DNA of 64,000 nucleotides, taken from positions 27,107 through 91,106 of the forward strand of contig NZ_RWIN01000020.1 in assembly GCF_009761815.1 (NCBI RefSeq), in the 5' to 3' direction. Position numbers and translations under genes: made by a program. This DNA comes from Pseudomonas sp. PB120 (GTDB lineage: Bacteria > Pseudomonadota > Gammaproteobacteria > Pseudomonadales > Pseudomonadaceae). Positions 44,856-54,172 of this stretch are shown piece by piece. Every line of letters starts with the position of its first letter. Within the stretch, counting starts at the first letter, position 1. Below the pieces are notes generated by a model that saw only the letters and a list, made by a program, of their open reading frames with translations, ran no database searches and was not told the origin of the DNA.

Positions 44856-45096
44856 GCCTGCCTCCTCAAGATCCGGCGCGAGGGTCGCGCCTTTGTGGTT
44901 TTCGGTTGCTAGGGTTCTGAGGATAGACGGTGGCGCAAAGTTCACCCGATCTGAATTGTCCTACCAATTTCGTAGGAAATTTCACCTCGGCTATTGAAAC
45001 TCGGGTATATGCCCTCATTGCATGAACACGCTCATGGATTCGGCAGGTTTTCGTTCGCAAGAAAAAACCTGCTCACTCAATTGGAGAAGCAGGTTT

Positions 45097-46098
45097 ATGA
45101 AACAACTGTCCGATATCAAGTTTTCGACCCTCGATCTGGTGCCCGTGCGGGCGAATGGAAGCGCGGCCCAGTCGCTGCGCAACTCGCTGGACCTGGCGCA
45201 GCACGTCGAAAAATTCGGCTATAACCGCTTCTGGGTGGCCGAACACCACAACATGGACGGCATCGCCAGTTCCGCGACCTCGGTCTTGCTTGGTTACCTG
45301 GCCGGCGGCACCTCGACCATACGCGTCGGTTCTGGTGGGGTGATGTTGCCCAACCACGCGCCGCTGGTGATCGCCGAGCAGTTCGGCACGCTTGAAAGCC
45401 TCTACCCCGGCCGGATCGACCTAGGTCTGGGCCGCGCCCCCGGCTCTGATCAGATGACCGCCCGCGCCTTGCGTCGTGAACGCTCCGGCAGCGCCGATGA
45501 TTTCCCTGAAGACGTGGCCGAACTGGTGCGCTACCTCGGCCCGCGCACGCCGGATCAACGCATCATCGCGATGCCGGGTACGGGCACCAATGTCCCGATC
45601 TGGCTGCTGGGCTCCAGTCTGTTCAGTGCACAGCTGGCCGGCGAGCGAGGTTTGCCCTACGCCTTCGCATCACATTTCGCCCCGCGCTTCATGCATGAGG
45701 CGATTCGCGTCTACCGCAATCACTTCAAGCCGTCGGCAATACTGGATAAGCCCTATGTGATGCTCGGTGTGCCGTTGGTCGCCGCCGACACCGACGAGCA
45801 GGCTGACTACCTGGCGACCTCGGTCTATCAGCGCATCCTCGCATTGATGCGTGGCCAGAGCCTGGTGCAACGTCCGCCGGTCAAAACCATGGACGGCCTG
45901 TGGTTGCCGCATGAAAAAGAAGCGGTGGGCGATTTCCTGGGATTGGCGATGGTGGGTAGCCCGCAGAAAATCCGGGCCAAACTGGAGGTGTTGATCGAGC
46001 AGACCCAGGCCGATGAGCTGATTTTTACCTGCGACCTGTATGAACACGCCGATCGCGTGCATTCCTACGAACTGCTGGCGCAGGTCATGAAGGGCTGA
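45097..46098 (+). CDS. Luciferase-like (LLM class) flavin-dependent oxidoreductase
   Basis: 333 residues, one-domain F420/FMN-type luciferase-like monooxygenase (group 1, MsnO8-like). Motifs include [53 protein letters not shown] and [23 protein letters not shown] precedes the ATG at 45097. Substrate unknown. A tight terminator follows. Confidence 0.92.
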   Translation: MKQLSDIKFSTLDLVPVRANGSAAQSLRNSLDLAQHVEKFGYNRFWVAEHHNMDGIASSATSVLLGYLAGGTSTIRVGSGGVMLPNHAPLVIAEQFGTLESLYPGRIDLGLGRAPGSDQMTARALRRERSGSADDFPEDVAELVRYLGPRTPDQRIIAMPGTGTNVPIWLLGSSLFSAQLAGERGLPYAFASHFAPRFMHEAIRVYRNHFKPSAILDKPYVMLGVPLVAADTDEQADYLATSVYQRILALMRGQSLVQRPPVKTMDGLWLPHEKEAVGDFLGLAMVGSPQKIRAKLEVLIEQTQADELIFTCDLYEHADRVHSYELLAQVMKG

Positions 46099-46123
46099 CG
46101 CTCAAAACAGCGCCCACAAAAAC

Positions 46124-46150
46124 AGCCGACGCTTTCGTGTCGGCTTTTTT
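46124..46150 (+). terminator. Intrinsic terminator after the LLM gene
   Basis: AGCCGAC / GTCGGCT stem with 8-base loop followed by six T. Its minus-strand side faces the DUF1161 gene and could also serve that gene's 3' end. Confidence 0.88.
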
Positions 46151-46170
46151 ATGTGTGCGAAAGAATCAAC

Positions 46171-46392
46171 CTACTTCTTGTAGACAATTGCCTTGGTGCC
46201 CTTTTCACATTTTCCGACGATTTTCCCGCCGGCCGCTGCGCCTTTGTCGACGATTTCCAGTGAATAACCAGAAACGCCTTTGGCATCCAGTTTCGCGGCA
46301 ATTTCAGCTTTCAGCTCTTCGCACGACTTGCCTTCGGCAAAGGCAGTCCCCGCAAGGCTCAATAAACCTACCGCCAAAATAAACTTCTTCAT
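46171..46392 (-). CDS. DUF1161 small periplasmic protein, copy 2
   Basis: 73 residues: signal peptide to TAFAEGK (about 19) and a mature domain with CEELKAEIAAKLDAKGVSGYSLEIV and GKCEKGTKAIVYKK, clearly paralogous to the protein at 43940. The two Cys are conserved in both. The start at 46392 (MKKFILAV) gives a clean signal peptide. Confidence 0.85.
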   Translation of the reverse strand: MKKFILAVGLLSLAGTAFAEGKSCEELKAEIAAKLDAKGVSGYSLEIVDKGAAAGGKIVGKCEKGTKAIVYKK

Positions 46393-46515
46393 CGGTCGCA
46401 TTACCTGGTCGGATCAAAGGGAGCATCCCGCCATTGGCCGGATGTTAATCATGTAGCGCTTTGCCATTCCCTATGGCATTCGGCCAGCGCGCAAGTTCAG
46501 AAGAGTAGCCCAAAC

Positions 46516-46731
46516 TCAGCTGCTGGCAATTCGGAACCCGACCTTGAGCGTCACCTGAAAGTGGGCCGCCTTGCCGTCCTTGATGTGCCCACGGGTTTCG
46601 GTCACCTCAAACCATTCCAGATGCTTGATGCTTTTGCTGGCCTCGGCCAATGCGTTGTTGATGGCATCTTCAATGCTGGTGGTGGACGAGCCGACCAGCT
46701 CGACTTTTTTGTAGGTGTGATGGTCAGTCAT
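46516..46731 (-). CDS. Dodecin, flavin-storage protein
   Basis: 71 residues, the usual dodecin length, with the family core VYKKVELVG-like start (YKKVELVGSSTTSIEDAI), HLEWFEVTETRGHI and HFQVTLKVGFRI. Dodecins form dodecameric shells that bind FMN/FAD or riboflavin. The Trp in LEWFEV stacks on the flavin. Stand-alone gene with AAGGAG-like box upstream. Confidence 0.94.
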   Translation of the reverse strand: MTDHHTYKKVELVGSSTTSIEDAINNALAEASKSIKHLEWFEVTETRGHIKDGKAAHFQVTLKVGFRIASS

Positions 46732-46886
46732 GGCGTTCTCCTTGGGGTGTGAAATACAGACTAGCAGTGATTTTCCGTATTACTTCTGTCGGCCAATCCC
46801 ACAGGGAAGTTCATATTTACTGCACTTTCTCGAACCCCTGAAGTCCCAACCAACACACGCAACTCAATCAATGCAGGAGAGCCACC

Positions 46887-47213
46887 ATGGCCAACACCTC
46901 TTTACGTAAAGCCTCATTGCAAAGCATGGAAGCCGAGATCGAGAGTCTGCTGAAGTCGCTGGAAAACCTGAAAGACGATGCTTCGGACGAGTCGCGCAAA
47001 ACCTTGAAGGCGTTGAAAAGCAACGCCGAGAACGCGCTGAAGCATTCCCGCCATCTGCTCAGCGATGCGTATGAAGAAGTCAAAGTCAAAACCCGCGAAA
47101 CCGGGATCGCCACTCGGGACTACGCGCAGGAACACCCTTGGACGACAGCCGGGGTCGCAGTGGGTGCGTTGGGTCTGCTCGCCGCTTACCTGCTGTGCAA
47201 GCGCGAGCACTAA
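46887..47213 (+). CDS. DUF883 membrane-anchored protein (ElaB/YqjD-like)
   Basis: 108 residues: an amphipathic, Lys/Glu-rich helical body (about 5-75) and a C-terminal membrane segment (about 87-104, [16 protein letters not shown]) preceded by the family motif [13 protein letters not shown]. coli homologues bind stationary-phase ribosomes at the membrane. AGGAG precedes the ATG. The stop overlaps that of trpI by 2 bases on the opposite strand. Confidence 0.88.
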   Translation: MANTSLRKASLQSMEAEIESLLKSLENLKDDASDESRKTLKALKSNAENALKHSRHLLSDAYEEVKVKTRETGIATRDYAQEHPWTTAGVAVGALGLLAAYLLCKREH

Positions 47214-48103
47214 TCCGCTTGGCACAGCTCGTTTTTGAGCCAATGCGCCAGTTGTAGAGCGCGCCCATCCGCAGCTCGCTTGGGTAGCCACAACGCCAGT
47301 TGCGCCGGGGTTTCACTGAAACCCCATGGCGCAACCAGGCGACCGGCCTTCAAGTCCTCGGCCACCAAGGGTTCAGGCGCAATCGCAACCCCCAACCCGG
47401 CTACGGCTGCTTCCAGCAAATAATACAAATGCTCAAACCCCTGACCGTACTTCAACGCCTTGGCGTCGAGGCCGCTTTGCTGTGCCCAGCTCGGCCAGGC
47501 TTGGGGTCGCGAGGTCGTGTGCAGCAACGGTTCGGTGAGCAATGCGCTGGCCGGTGCATTTTCGAATCGCGGGTAAGCGACAAAGCGCGGGCTCATCACC
47601 GGGCCGATCCGTTCGCTGGCCAGGGTGTAAACCTGCATGTCTGCCGGCCAGGGTGGCTCGGCAAACACGAGCAACGCGTCCAGCCCGGGCTTGCGCGGGT
47701 CGAGATCACCTTCACCGGCCGACAAGTGCAGACGCAAGTCCGGCAGATCCGCATTCAACCGCCCCAATCGTGGAATAAACCAGCGCGCCAACAAGCTTCC
47801 CGAGCAGCCGAGCACGAACGGGGCGTCGGCGGTGCTTTGGGTCAGCTCGGCACACACGGTGCGCAGACGTTCGAAAGCTTCGCCACTGGCATCGCGCAAA
47901 CGCACGCCGGCATCTGTGAGTTTAAGGCCGCGCCCGTCCTTGATAAAAAGGCTCACGCCAAGGTGTTCTTCCAATACTTTCAGCTGCCGGCTGACGGCAC
48001 CGTGGGTCACGTGCAGCTGTTCGGCAGCCCGACTGACGCTGTTCAGGCGTGCAGTGGCTTCAAAGGCACGAAGGGCATTTAGCGGAGGAAGGTCATGGCT
48101 CAT
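47210..48103 (-). CDS. trpI: LysR-type activator TrpI
   Basis: 297 residues: N-terminal HTH ([29 protein letters not shown]) and an effector domain. TrpI activates trpBA in pseudomonads in response to indoleglycerol phosphate. The position, divergent from trpBA across a 112-base gap, is diagnostic. The ATG at 48103 gives the family start [15 protein letters not shown] and is preceded by a weak GAG box. I do not see unambiguous TrpI half-sites in the gap, but the control sequences must be there. Confidence 0.94.
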   Translation of the reverse strand: MSHDLPPLNALRAFEATARLNSVSRAAEQLHVTHGAVSRQLKVLEEHLGVSLFIKDGRGLKLTDAGVRLRDASGEAFERLRTVCAELTQSTADAPFVLGCSGSLLARWFIPRLGRLNADLPDLRLHLSAGEGDLDPRKPGLDALLVFAEPPWPADMQVYTLASERIGPVMSPRFVAYPRFENAPASALLTEPLLHTTSRPQAWPSWAQQSGLDAKALKYGQGFEHLYYLLEAAVAGLGVAIAPEPLVAEDLKAGRLVAPWGFSETPAQLALWLPKRAADGRALQLAHWLKNELCQAD

Positions 48104-48215
48104 TTGATCTGTGAGTTTTCCTGACATATTGTGGCGATCTTATCGGTTTTCAGCCTGTGACGTCAGGGGTAGAGTAGGCCCCATTGTCATCTCAAGCATT
48201 CAACTGGAGCGACCC

Positions 48216-49442
48216 ATGACCCAGACTAATCTGCGCACCGGCCCCGACACCAACGGCATGTTCGGTTCGTTCGGCGGCCGTTATGTCGCCGAAACCCTGA
48301 TGCCGTTGGTCCTGGACCTGGCCCGGGAATACGACCTGGCCAAGGAAGATCCGGCCTTCAAAGAGGAATTGGCCTACTTCCAGCGCGACTACGTCGGTCG
48401 TCCAAGCCCTCTGTATTACGCCGAGCGTCTGACCGAGTTCTGCGGCGGCGCCAAGATCTACCTCAAGCGTGAAGAGCTGAACCACACCGGCGCGCACAAG
48501 ATCAACAACTGCATCGGCCAGATCCTGCTGGCGCGTCGCATGGGCAAGAAACGCATCATCGCCGAGACTGGCGCCGGCATGCACGGCGTGGCGACGGCCA
48601 CCGTGGCGGCACGTTTCGGTCTCGACTGTGTGATCTACATGGGCACCACTGATATCGAGCGTCAGCAAGCCAACGTATTTCGCATGAAGCTGCTGGGCGC
48701 CGAAGTGATCCCGGTCGTGGCCGGCACCGGCACCTTGAAAGACGCGATGAACGAAGCCCTGCGTGACTGGGTAACCAACGTCGACAATACCTTCTACCTG
48801 ATCGGTACCGTTGCCGGCCCGCACCCTTACCCGGCGATGGTCCGCGACTTCCAGGCGGTGATCGGCAAGGAAACCCGCGATCAGTTGCAAGCCCAGGAAG
48901 GCCGTCTGCCCGACAGCCTGGTGGCGTGCATCGGTGGCGGCTCCAACGCCATGGGCCTGTTCCATCCGTTCCTCGACGACAAAAATGTCGAGATCATCGG
49001 CGTTGAAGCGGCGGGTTACGGCATCGAAACCGGCAAGCACGCGGCAAGCCTGAATGGCGGCGTGCCTGGCGTGCTGCACGGCAACCGCACCTTCCTGCTG
49101 CAAGACGACGATGGCCAGATCATCGACGCCCACTCGATTTCCGCCGGCCTCGACTACCCAGGCATTGGCCCGGAACACGCTTGGTTGCACGACATCGGTC
49201 GCGTTCAGTACACCTCGGTGACTGACGACGAAGCCCTCGACGCATTCCACAAATGCTGCCGCCTGGAAGGGATTATTCCTGCACTGGAAAGCGCCCACGC
49301 CTTGGCCGAAGTGTTTAAACGTGCACCGACCCTGCCGAAGGATCACCTGATGGTGGTCAACCTGTCCGGCCGTGGCGACAAAGACATGCAAACCGTGATG
49401 CATCACATGGAAAACGCCCAATCCCAGCAGGAGAAACACTGA
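48216..49442 (+). CDS. trpB: Tryptophan synthase beta chain
   Basis: PLP enzyme condensing indole with serine, 408 residues. The PLP lysine is in HTGAHKINN (Lys95), and the phosphate-binding loop is GGGSNAMG. The start at 48216 ([17 protein letters not shown]) follows CTGGAG by 7 bases. The stop overlaps the trpA start (TGATG), ensuring equal synthesis of the two subunits. Confidence 0.97.
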   Translation: MTQTNLRTGPDTNGMFGSFGGRYVAETLMPLVLDLAREYDLAKEDPAFKEELAYFQRDYVGRPSPLYYAERLTEFCGGAKIYLKREELNHTGAHKINNCIGQILLARRMGKKRIIAETGAGMHGVATATVAARFGLDCVIYMGTTDIERQQANVFRMKLLGAEVIPVVAGTGTLKDAMNEALRDWVTNVDNTFYLIGTVAGPHPYPAMVRDFQAVIGKETRDQLQAQEGRLPDSLVACIGGGSNAMGLFHPFLDDKNVEIIGVEAAGYGIETGKHAASLNGGVPGVLHGNRTFLLQDDDGQIIDAHSISAGLDYPGIGPEHAWLHDIGRVQYTSVTDDEALDAFHKCCRLEGIIPALESAHALAEVFKRAPTLPKDHLMVVNLSGRGDKDMQTVMHHMENAQSQQEKH

Positions 49443-50254
49443 TGAGCCGCCTGCAAACCCGCTTTGCCGAACTCAAGGAACAGAACCGCGCCGCCCTGGT
49501 GACCTTCGTGACCGCTGGCGACCCGAGTTACGACACATCCTTGGCGATCCTCAAAGGCTTGCCTGCTGCTGGCGCCGATGTGATCGAACTCGGCATGCCG
49601 TTCACCGACCCGATGGCTGATGGTCCGGCGATTCAGCTGGCCAACATCCGCGCCCTGGGTGCCAAACAGAACCTGGTGAAAACCCTGCAAATGGTTCGCG
49701 AGTTCCGTGAAGGCAATACCGAGACCCCGTTGGTGCTGATGGGCTACTTCAACCCGATTCACATGTACGGCGTGCCGCGCTTCATTGCCGACGCGAAAGA
49801 AGCGGGTGTGGATGGCTTGATCGTGGTCGACATGCCGCCGGAACATAACGCTGAGCTGTGCGACCCGGCTCAAGCCGCTGGCCTGGACTTCATCCGCCTG
49901 ACCACTCCAACCACCGACGACGTGCGCCTGCCCACCGTGTTGAACGGCAGCTCCGGTTTCGTTTACTACGTGTCCGTAGCCGGTGTGACCGGTGCCGGTG
50001 CGGCAACGCTGGAACATGTGGAAGAAGCGGTGGCGCGTTTGCGTCGCCACACCGAACTGCCGATCAGCATCGGCTTCGGCATTCGTACACCGGAGCAAGC
50101 GGCGTCCATCGCACGCCTGGCCGATGGTGTGGTGGTGGGTTCGGCGCTGATCGATCACATCGCCAATGCCTCGACGCCGGAGCAGGCGATCGATGGCGTA
50201 CTGGGCTTGTGCTCGGCGCTGGCAGAAGGCGTGCGTAAGGCGCGGGTCAGCTGA
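49442..50254 (+). CDS. trpA: Tryptophan synthase alpha chain
   Basis: Cleaves indole-3-glycerol phosphate to indole, channelled to TrpB. 270 residues, TIM barrel. Catalytic Glu ([16 protein letters not shown]) and Asp in the same block (family Glu49/Asp60 equivalents) and the phosphate-binding [12 protein letters not shown] and [10 protein letters not shown] are present. Overlaps trpB by one base; a terminator follows 62 bases after the stop. Confidence 0.97.
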   Translation: MSRLQTRFAELKEQNRAALVTFVTAGDPSYDTSLAILKGLPAAGADVIELGMPFTDPMADGPAIQLANIRALGAKQNLVKTLQMVREFREGNTETPLVLMGYFNPIHMYGVPRFIADAKEAGVDGLIVVDMPPEHNAELCDPAQAAGLDFIRLTTPTTDDVRLPTVLNGSSGFVYYVSVAGVTGAGAATLEHVEEAVARLRRHTELPISIGFGIRTPEQAASIARLADGVVVGSALIDHIANASTPEQAIDGVLGLCSALAEGVRKARVS

Positions 50255-50315
50255 AGGTAAAGTTTCTGATACAGAGGAATTAGCGCCTCACGGTACAGAC
50301 TAACCAGCAAGACCG

Positions 50316-50348
50316 AGGGCTTCAGGACTACGTTCTGAAGCCCTTTTT
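50316..50348 (+). terminator. Intrinsic terminator of trpBA
   Basis: AGGGCTTCAG / CTGAAGCCCT stem of 10 bp with a 9-base loop, followed by T5. It lies just before the CigR-like gene. Confidence 0.88.
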
Positions 50349-50375
50349 GCTGTATGTGCAGTGAGGAAAGACCTG

Positions 50376-50834
50376 ATGAAAATGCCGAAACGTCTGATTG
50401 CCAGCCTGGGTGTGCTGATGTTGAGTGCGACCCCGTTGCTGCACGCCAGCGCCGATCAACGCGACGATCACGACCACGGCGGCCCGCAGCAGGGCCAATA
50501 CGATAATCATGGCAACAACAACCATGGTGATGATCACCGTGGCCCGCAGGACAACCATCGCGGTGGCCCGCCGCCACGTGATTTTGGCCCGGTGCGCCAG
50601 AGCATTCACGACAATCACGGTTACTTCGTACGCGGTGCTCCACCACCCCCGGGCATACATCTGGTCCGTGGCCGGCCGTTGCCTCATGGCTATTATGGCG
50701 AGCGCCTGGATAACCGCGCGCTGTCGCATCTGCCGTATTACCAAGGCTACGAATGGCGCCGTGCGGGAGGCGACATTGTGCTGATCGCCGTAGGCACCGG
50801 GATTGTTTATGAAATCCTCGAGGGCGTGCTCTAA
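50376..50834 (+). CDS. RcnB/CigR-like exported His-rich protein
   Basis: 152 residues. A signal peptide (cleavage near LLHASA, about residue 26) is followed by a segment very rich in His, Asp, Gly, Asn and Gln (about 27-70) and then an RcnB-type C-terminal domain (GYFVRGAPPPPGIHLVRGRPLPHGYYGERL and LPYYQGYEW) ending in a hydrophobic segment (DIVLIAVGTGIVYEILEGVL). RcnB proteins act in nickel/cobalt homeostasis; CigR is a related inner-membrane protein. The C-terminal hydrophobic segment fits CigR better. Metal binding is inferred from composition only. Confidence 0.75.
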   Translation: MKMPKRLIASLGVLMLSATPLLHASADQRDDHDHGGPQQGQYDNHGNNNHGDDHRGPQDNHRGGPPPRDFGPVRQSIHDNHGYFVRGAPPPPGIHLVRGRPLPHGYYGERLDNRALSHLPYYQGYEWRRAGGDIVLIAVGTGIVYEILEGVL

Positions 50835-50857
50835 ATCTTCGCAACCTGATTCGCCCT

Positions 50858-50962
50858 GTGTAGCAGCTGCCGAGGAACGAGGCTGCGTTGCGTGTCCGCA
50901 GGACCGCCCTTCGGGGCCGCTGCGCAGCCCAACGCAGCCTTGTTCCTCGGCAGCTGCTACAC
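50858..50962. repeat. Long inverted repeat of a second dispersed family
   Basis: GTGTAGCAGCTGCCGAGGAACGAGGCTGCG at 50858-50887 is repeated inverted at 50933-50962 (with TTGTTCCTCGGCAGCTGC). A smaller GC-rich hairpin lies between. The core differs from the GTAGGAGCGAG elements. Confidence 0.85.
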
Positions 50963-50977
50963 CGGCGACCGGTGAAC

Positions 50978-52939
50978 TCAGGGTAATTCCAATCCCCCCG
51001 ACGCCTTGTGCAACTTCCGTAAATGCTCGCCAACCAGCTTCAGGTTGGCCTCATTGGCTGCCATTTCGGCCGCTCGGCCGGGTTCAAGCAACGCTCTTAC
51101 TTCCTTGTCCAGATCGCCGGTCAGCGCTTGAAGTTGCTTTTGTCGCAGGCTGCTTTCCGATTCCAGATTTTGCCATTCGTTTGGCTGTGGCAATCCGTAT
51201 CCGCCGGTACCGAGCAACTCGGCCGGACGGCTGAGGAAACCACTGTTGGCAAGAATTTCCTTTAAGGTCGCGTTGGCCTTGTCCATCCCGCCGTTCTTCA
51301 ATTCCCGGGCGCCCAAATAGCGCTGTTTGACTTCGTCCTGGGCCAGCAGCAATTGTTGACGGAAACTCGCTTGCTCCAATAGCAGCAATGCCGCACTGGT
51401 GCGCAGGTCAGCCTGATCGAACCACTGGCGGCGTTCTTCAGATTTCAATGCCATCCAGTCTTCCACGGTTTCCTGTTTGATCGGCAAGTGCTTCTTCAGC
51501 ACCTCGAACATCGCTTGATAGCGATCACGGAAGGAGTCAAAGCGATATCCCAGGCGCAGTGCTTCACGCGGGTTGTCCAGTACGCTGGTGTCCGCCAGCC
51601 CTCGGCCTTTGAGCACTTCCAGCAAGCCATTGGGCATGATGTTGTCCAGGCCGACCAGTCGCGCATTGTTGGTGCCGCTGCGTAGTAATTTCAGCTCTTC
51701 CACAGCGCAATTGTTGGACAGGAAGAAATAGTTGCCGTCGTAACTCCAGTGCATCTCGGCAGCATGTTCGACAACGCCTTCGATTTCGGTACGCGACAGG
51801 TTCAACGGTACCGAGGCCAGGCTACGCAGTTCGGTCTTGGTGTACTCGTCGATCACCTGGGACAGGGGCAGTACAAACAGGCGTGACGGATATTTTCCCA
51901 CCAGTCCGTCCCAACTCGACAGTTGAACGTCACCGACGAAGGCGCGGTAGGACAACACCAGGTGCTGATCCAGATCGAGACGGCAGTCCGGGCCACGAGG
52001 TCGGCCCGGTGCACAGATCACCAGCCGCAGCATGCTATGGCCCCAGCGGCTGACCCAGTTCTGGTTCGCTTCGGCCAGCAGATAATCGACGGCGTAAACC
52101 CGCTCCGGATCGACCTCGCCAAGGGGTTGTTTGGCGAAATCGTTGCCAGCGTTGAGGAACGCGAAGGATTTGGCGCACGTGGTTTTGGCGGCGGGGGCCC
52201 AGCCGAAATGTTCCTTGTAGTAGCGGTACAGCGCAGGACGGCGGCAGTCGTAGCTCGGGTCGAGGAGGAAATACTCCATGTTGACCGCGACGAACTCCTT
52301 GGGGCTGGTGGTTTCGTAGATGTCCGGGCTGCGGGCGATTTGCCGATTGTGCTGTTCGCGTTCACCCCGACGGCCGACATATTGCTGCCAGCCGGCCAGA
52401 TCAAGCAGGCGCGGGTCGTCGCTCAATGTGAAGCGACGATCGGCCTGGCCGCGACATTGGTCGGGAATACCTATCAGCCCTGCACTGCTGGTGCGTCGGG
52501 TACAGCTTTGAATGAGCTTGCGTTCTGCGTCCGGCCACAGGCGTGCGCGGTCGTAAATGTGTGTGAGTTCGTGCAGCACCGTGGCGAGCATTTCCTGGCG
52601 TACGGTGCCGTGGGGACGATACGTCTTCTTGGTGGCGGCGCTGCCATCGGTGAGGCTGGCGAGCAGCTTGCGATTCAGGTCGAGTTCGGACACCAGAGAT
52701 GCCTCGCCATAGGCATTGCTTGGCATGTCATCGGTCCAGCCGACGTCGATGCGTCGGTCCAGTTGCTCGATGAACCGCGGCGGCAACGCCTGCATGGCTT
52801 CATCGAGCAGCGCCTGGCTGGCCTGTTGTTGCGCGGGGCTCAAACCGTCGGTCTTGAGGTGCAGCTGCAAGCCGGCCTGGGCCGGGTTGCCTAGCAGCAA
52901 CAAGACCCCGGCCAGCAGCCAGGCAGCTGAGAACTTCAC
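50978..52939 (-). CDS. Exported DUF4105-type protein with N-terminal HExxH region
   Basis: 653 residues with a signal peptide (cleavage near AQA, residue 22). An N-terminal domain contains HELTH (His123, Glu124, His127), resembling a metallopeptidase zinc site, and several Cys (CTRRTS, DQCRGQ, DCRRP, CAKSF). The middle (about 285-470) matches the DUF4105 fold (NWVSRWGHSMLRLVIC, the His-containing segment, and FFLSNNCAVEELKLL) with conserved His and Cys as in NlpC/P60-related enzymes. The C-terminal 150 residues are helical and charged. The 3' neighbour genes are DUF2388, with a 4-base overlap to the first. Function unknown; an envelope hydrolase is plausible. Confidence 0.7.
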   Translation of the reverse strand: MKFSAAWLLAGVLLLLGNPAQAGLQLHLKTDGLSPAQQQASQALLDEAMQALPPRFIEQLDRRIDVGWTDDMPSNAYGEASLVSELDLNRKLLASLTDGSAATKKTYRPHGTVRQEMLATVLHELTHIYDRARLWPDAERKLIQSCTRRTSSAGLIGIPDQCRGQADRRFTLSDDPRLLDLAGWQQYVGRRGEREQHNRQIARSPDIYETTSPKEFVAVNMEYFLLDPSYDCRRPALYRYYKEHFGWAPAAKTTCAKSFAFLNAGNDFAKQPLGEVDPERVYAVDYLLAEANQNWVSRWGHSMLRLVICAPGRPRGPDCRLDLDQHLVLSYRAFVGDVQLSSWDGLVGKYPSRLFVLPLSQVIDEYTKTELRSLASVPLNLSRTEIEGVVEHAAEMHWSYDGNYFFLSNNCAVEELKLLRSGTNNARLVGLDNIMPNGLLEVLKGRGLADTSVLDNPREALRLGYRFDSFRDRYQAMFEVLKKHLPIKQETVEDWMALKSEERRQWFDQADLRTSAALLLLEQASFRQQLLLAQDEVKQRYLGARELKNGGMDKANATLKEILANSGFLSRPAELLGTGGYGLPQPNEWQNLESESSLRQKQLQALTGDLDKEVRALLEPGRAAEMAANEANLKLVGEHLRKLHKASGGLELP

Positions 52940-53256
52940 AGTGCGAGGATGGCTTCGGCGAGCACCTGGTCGCTGGCATCGCGAGCTTCCGGCACGCGGG
53001 TCCGCAACGTATTGAAGGCGGCCTCCAGGTGCGCACCCCGAATATCGCCGTCGCTGGCGACGAAGCTGGCCGCATCGTCGTGGGCTTCACGAACGATCTT
53101 CGAGTCACGGATGGACGTCGTGGTATCGGAGGTGAAATCGAGGGTCCGTCGGGTAGCGTTGATGAGGATGTTACTGGTGGCTACCAGGGTGTGCGCCTGG
53201 GCCACGTCGGCCAACAACAGCAGGCCAAGCGAGGCAGCAATCAGTGGATTACGCAT
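52936..53256 (-). CDS. DUF2388 small periplasmic protein, copy 1
   Basis: 106 residues: signal peptide to VAQAH (about residue 21), then a mature domain with the shared block HDDAASFVASDGDIRGAHLEAAF. DUF2388 proteins are small exported proteins of unknown role found mainly in Pseudomonas. The start overlaps the large DUF4105 gene start by 4 bases (ATGA), so it is translated just before it. First of a three-gene array. Confidence 0.82.
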   Translation of the reverse strand: MRNPLIAASLGLLLLADVAQAHTLVATSNILINATRRTLDFTSDTTTSIRDSKIVREAHDDAASFVASDGDIRGAHLEAAFNTLRTRVPEARDASDQVLAEAILAL

Positions 53257-53284
53257 GGAACGACTCCGGAGAAACAAAGGATAA

Positions 53285-53602
53285 CTATTGGACGAGAATT
53301 GCTTGCGCCAGTTCAAGGTCGCTTGCATGAAGTTTTGGCTGGGTCCGACGCAGATAAACAAGGGCGGATTCCAGTTGTGCTCCTCTCAGTTGGCCGTCAG
53401 TGGCAATGAACGTTGCCGCGTCATCCTGAGCGGCGAGCAGCAGTTTATGGTCGAAGGGGGCGGAGGTCACCATGCTTGAGGCGTAACCCGTGGCGACGAT
53501 GCCTTGCGTCGAGAGATTGAAGGCGTCGTAGGCACGAGCCGAGCTCGCCCAGCAGGCTGTGGCGAATACGGGGATGATCAACAGATTTGGAAGAAAACGC
53601 AT
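53285..53602 (-). CDS. DUF2388 small periplasmic protein, copy 2
   Basis: 105 residues: signal peptide to ARAY (about 24), mature domain with AAQDDAATFIATDGQLRGAQLESALVYLR. Shares the DDAA(S/T)F(V/I)A(S/T)(D/E)G..RG..LE.A core with copies 1 and 3. The most diverged of the three (no ATSxxxxx signal-side motif, N-terminal DAFNLSTQGIVATG). Confidence 0.82.
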   Translation of the reverse strand: MRFLPNLLIIPVFATACWASSARAYDAFNLSTQGIVATGYASSMVTSAPFDHKLLLAAQDDAATFIATDGQLRGAQLESALVYLRRTQPKLHASDLELAQAILVQ

Positions 53603-53709
53603 GGGACTCGATAGCTGAGAGCGAGTCCCAAGGCTAGCGTAACGCCCGGTTTAGAGCCAGCGCCGAAACATCGGGACACGGCAGGCGTGTCCCCTGTCTG
53701 GTCGACCGC

Positions 53710-54027
53710 TTAGATCGTCAGGATCGCTTGTGCGAGTTGTGCATCCGTCGCCTTCAGCTGCGGAGCCTGGTGGCGAATGTGGTCGAGGGCGCTTTCCAGT
53801 TTCACGCCACGAATGCTGCCTTCACTGGCGACGAAACTGGCCGCGTCATCACGAGCGGCAAGAACAATCTTGTCGTCATGAAAGGAGGACGTGACATCGG
53901 ACGTTGCGTCGGAACTGGATTTGAGGGCGCCAACGACCGCGTCGGTGGTCACGATAAAGCTGGTGGCGTGGGAATTGGCAGCCACGGCAAGCAGGGCTGC
54001 AGCGCTGAGCAGACGAAGACGGGACAT
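53710..54027 (-). CDS. DUF2388 small periplasmic protein, copy 3
   Basis: 105 residues: signal peptide to SHAT (about 21), mature domain TSFIVTTDAVVGALKSSSDATSDVTSSFHDDKIVLAARDDAASFVASEGSIRGVKLESAL. Closest to copy 1. All three genes lie in tandem on the minus strand upstream of the DUF4105 gene with gaps of 28 and 107 bases. Confidence 0.82.
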   Translation of the reverse strand: MSRLRLLSAAALLAVAANSHATSFIVTTDAVVGALKSSSDATSDVTSSFHDDKIVLAARDDAASFVASEGSIRGVKLESALDHIRHQAPQLKATDAQLAQAILTI

Positions 54028-54172
54028 GGTGTAACTCCTTTTGATAAGCCGAGTGAGAGGTGGCGCGGTAACTATTGGATCAGACGCCTATAGCGCAGGG
54101 TTCGCCACGTTCCGGTTCGATATTAGGCCTGCGGGCAGCGATTCGAACAGTCCCGTCTGTACCAGTAGCGCG

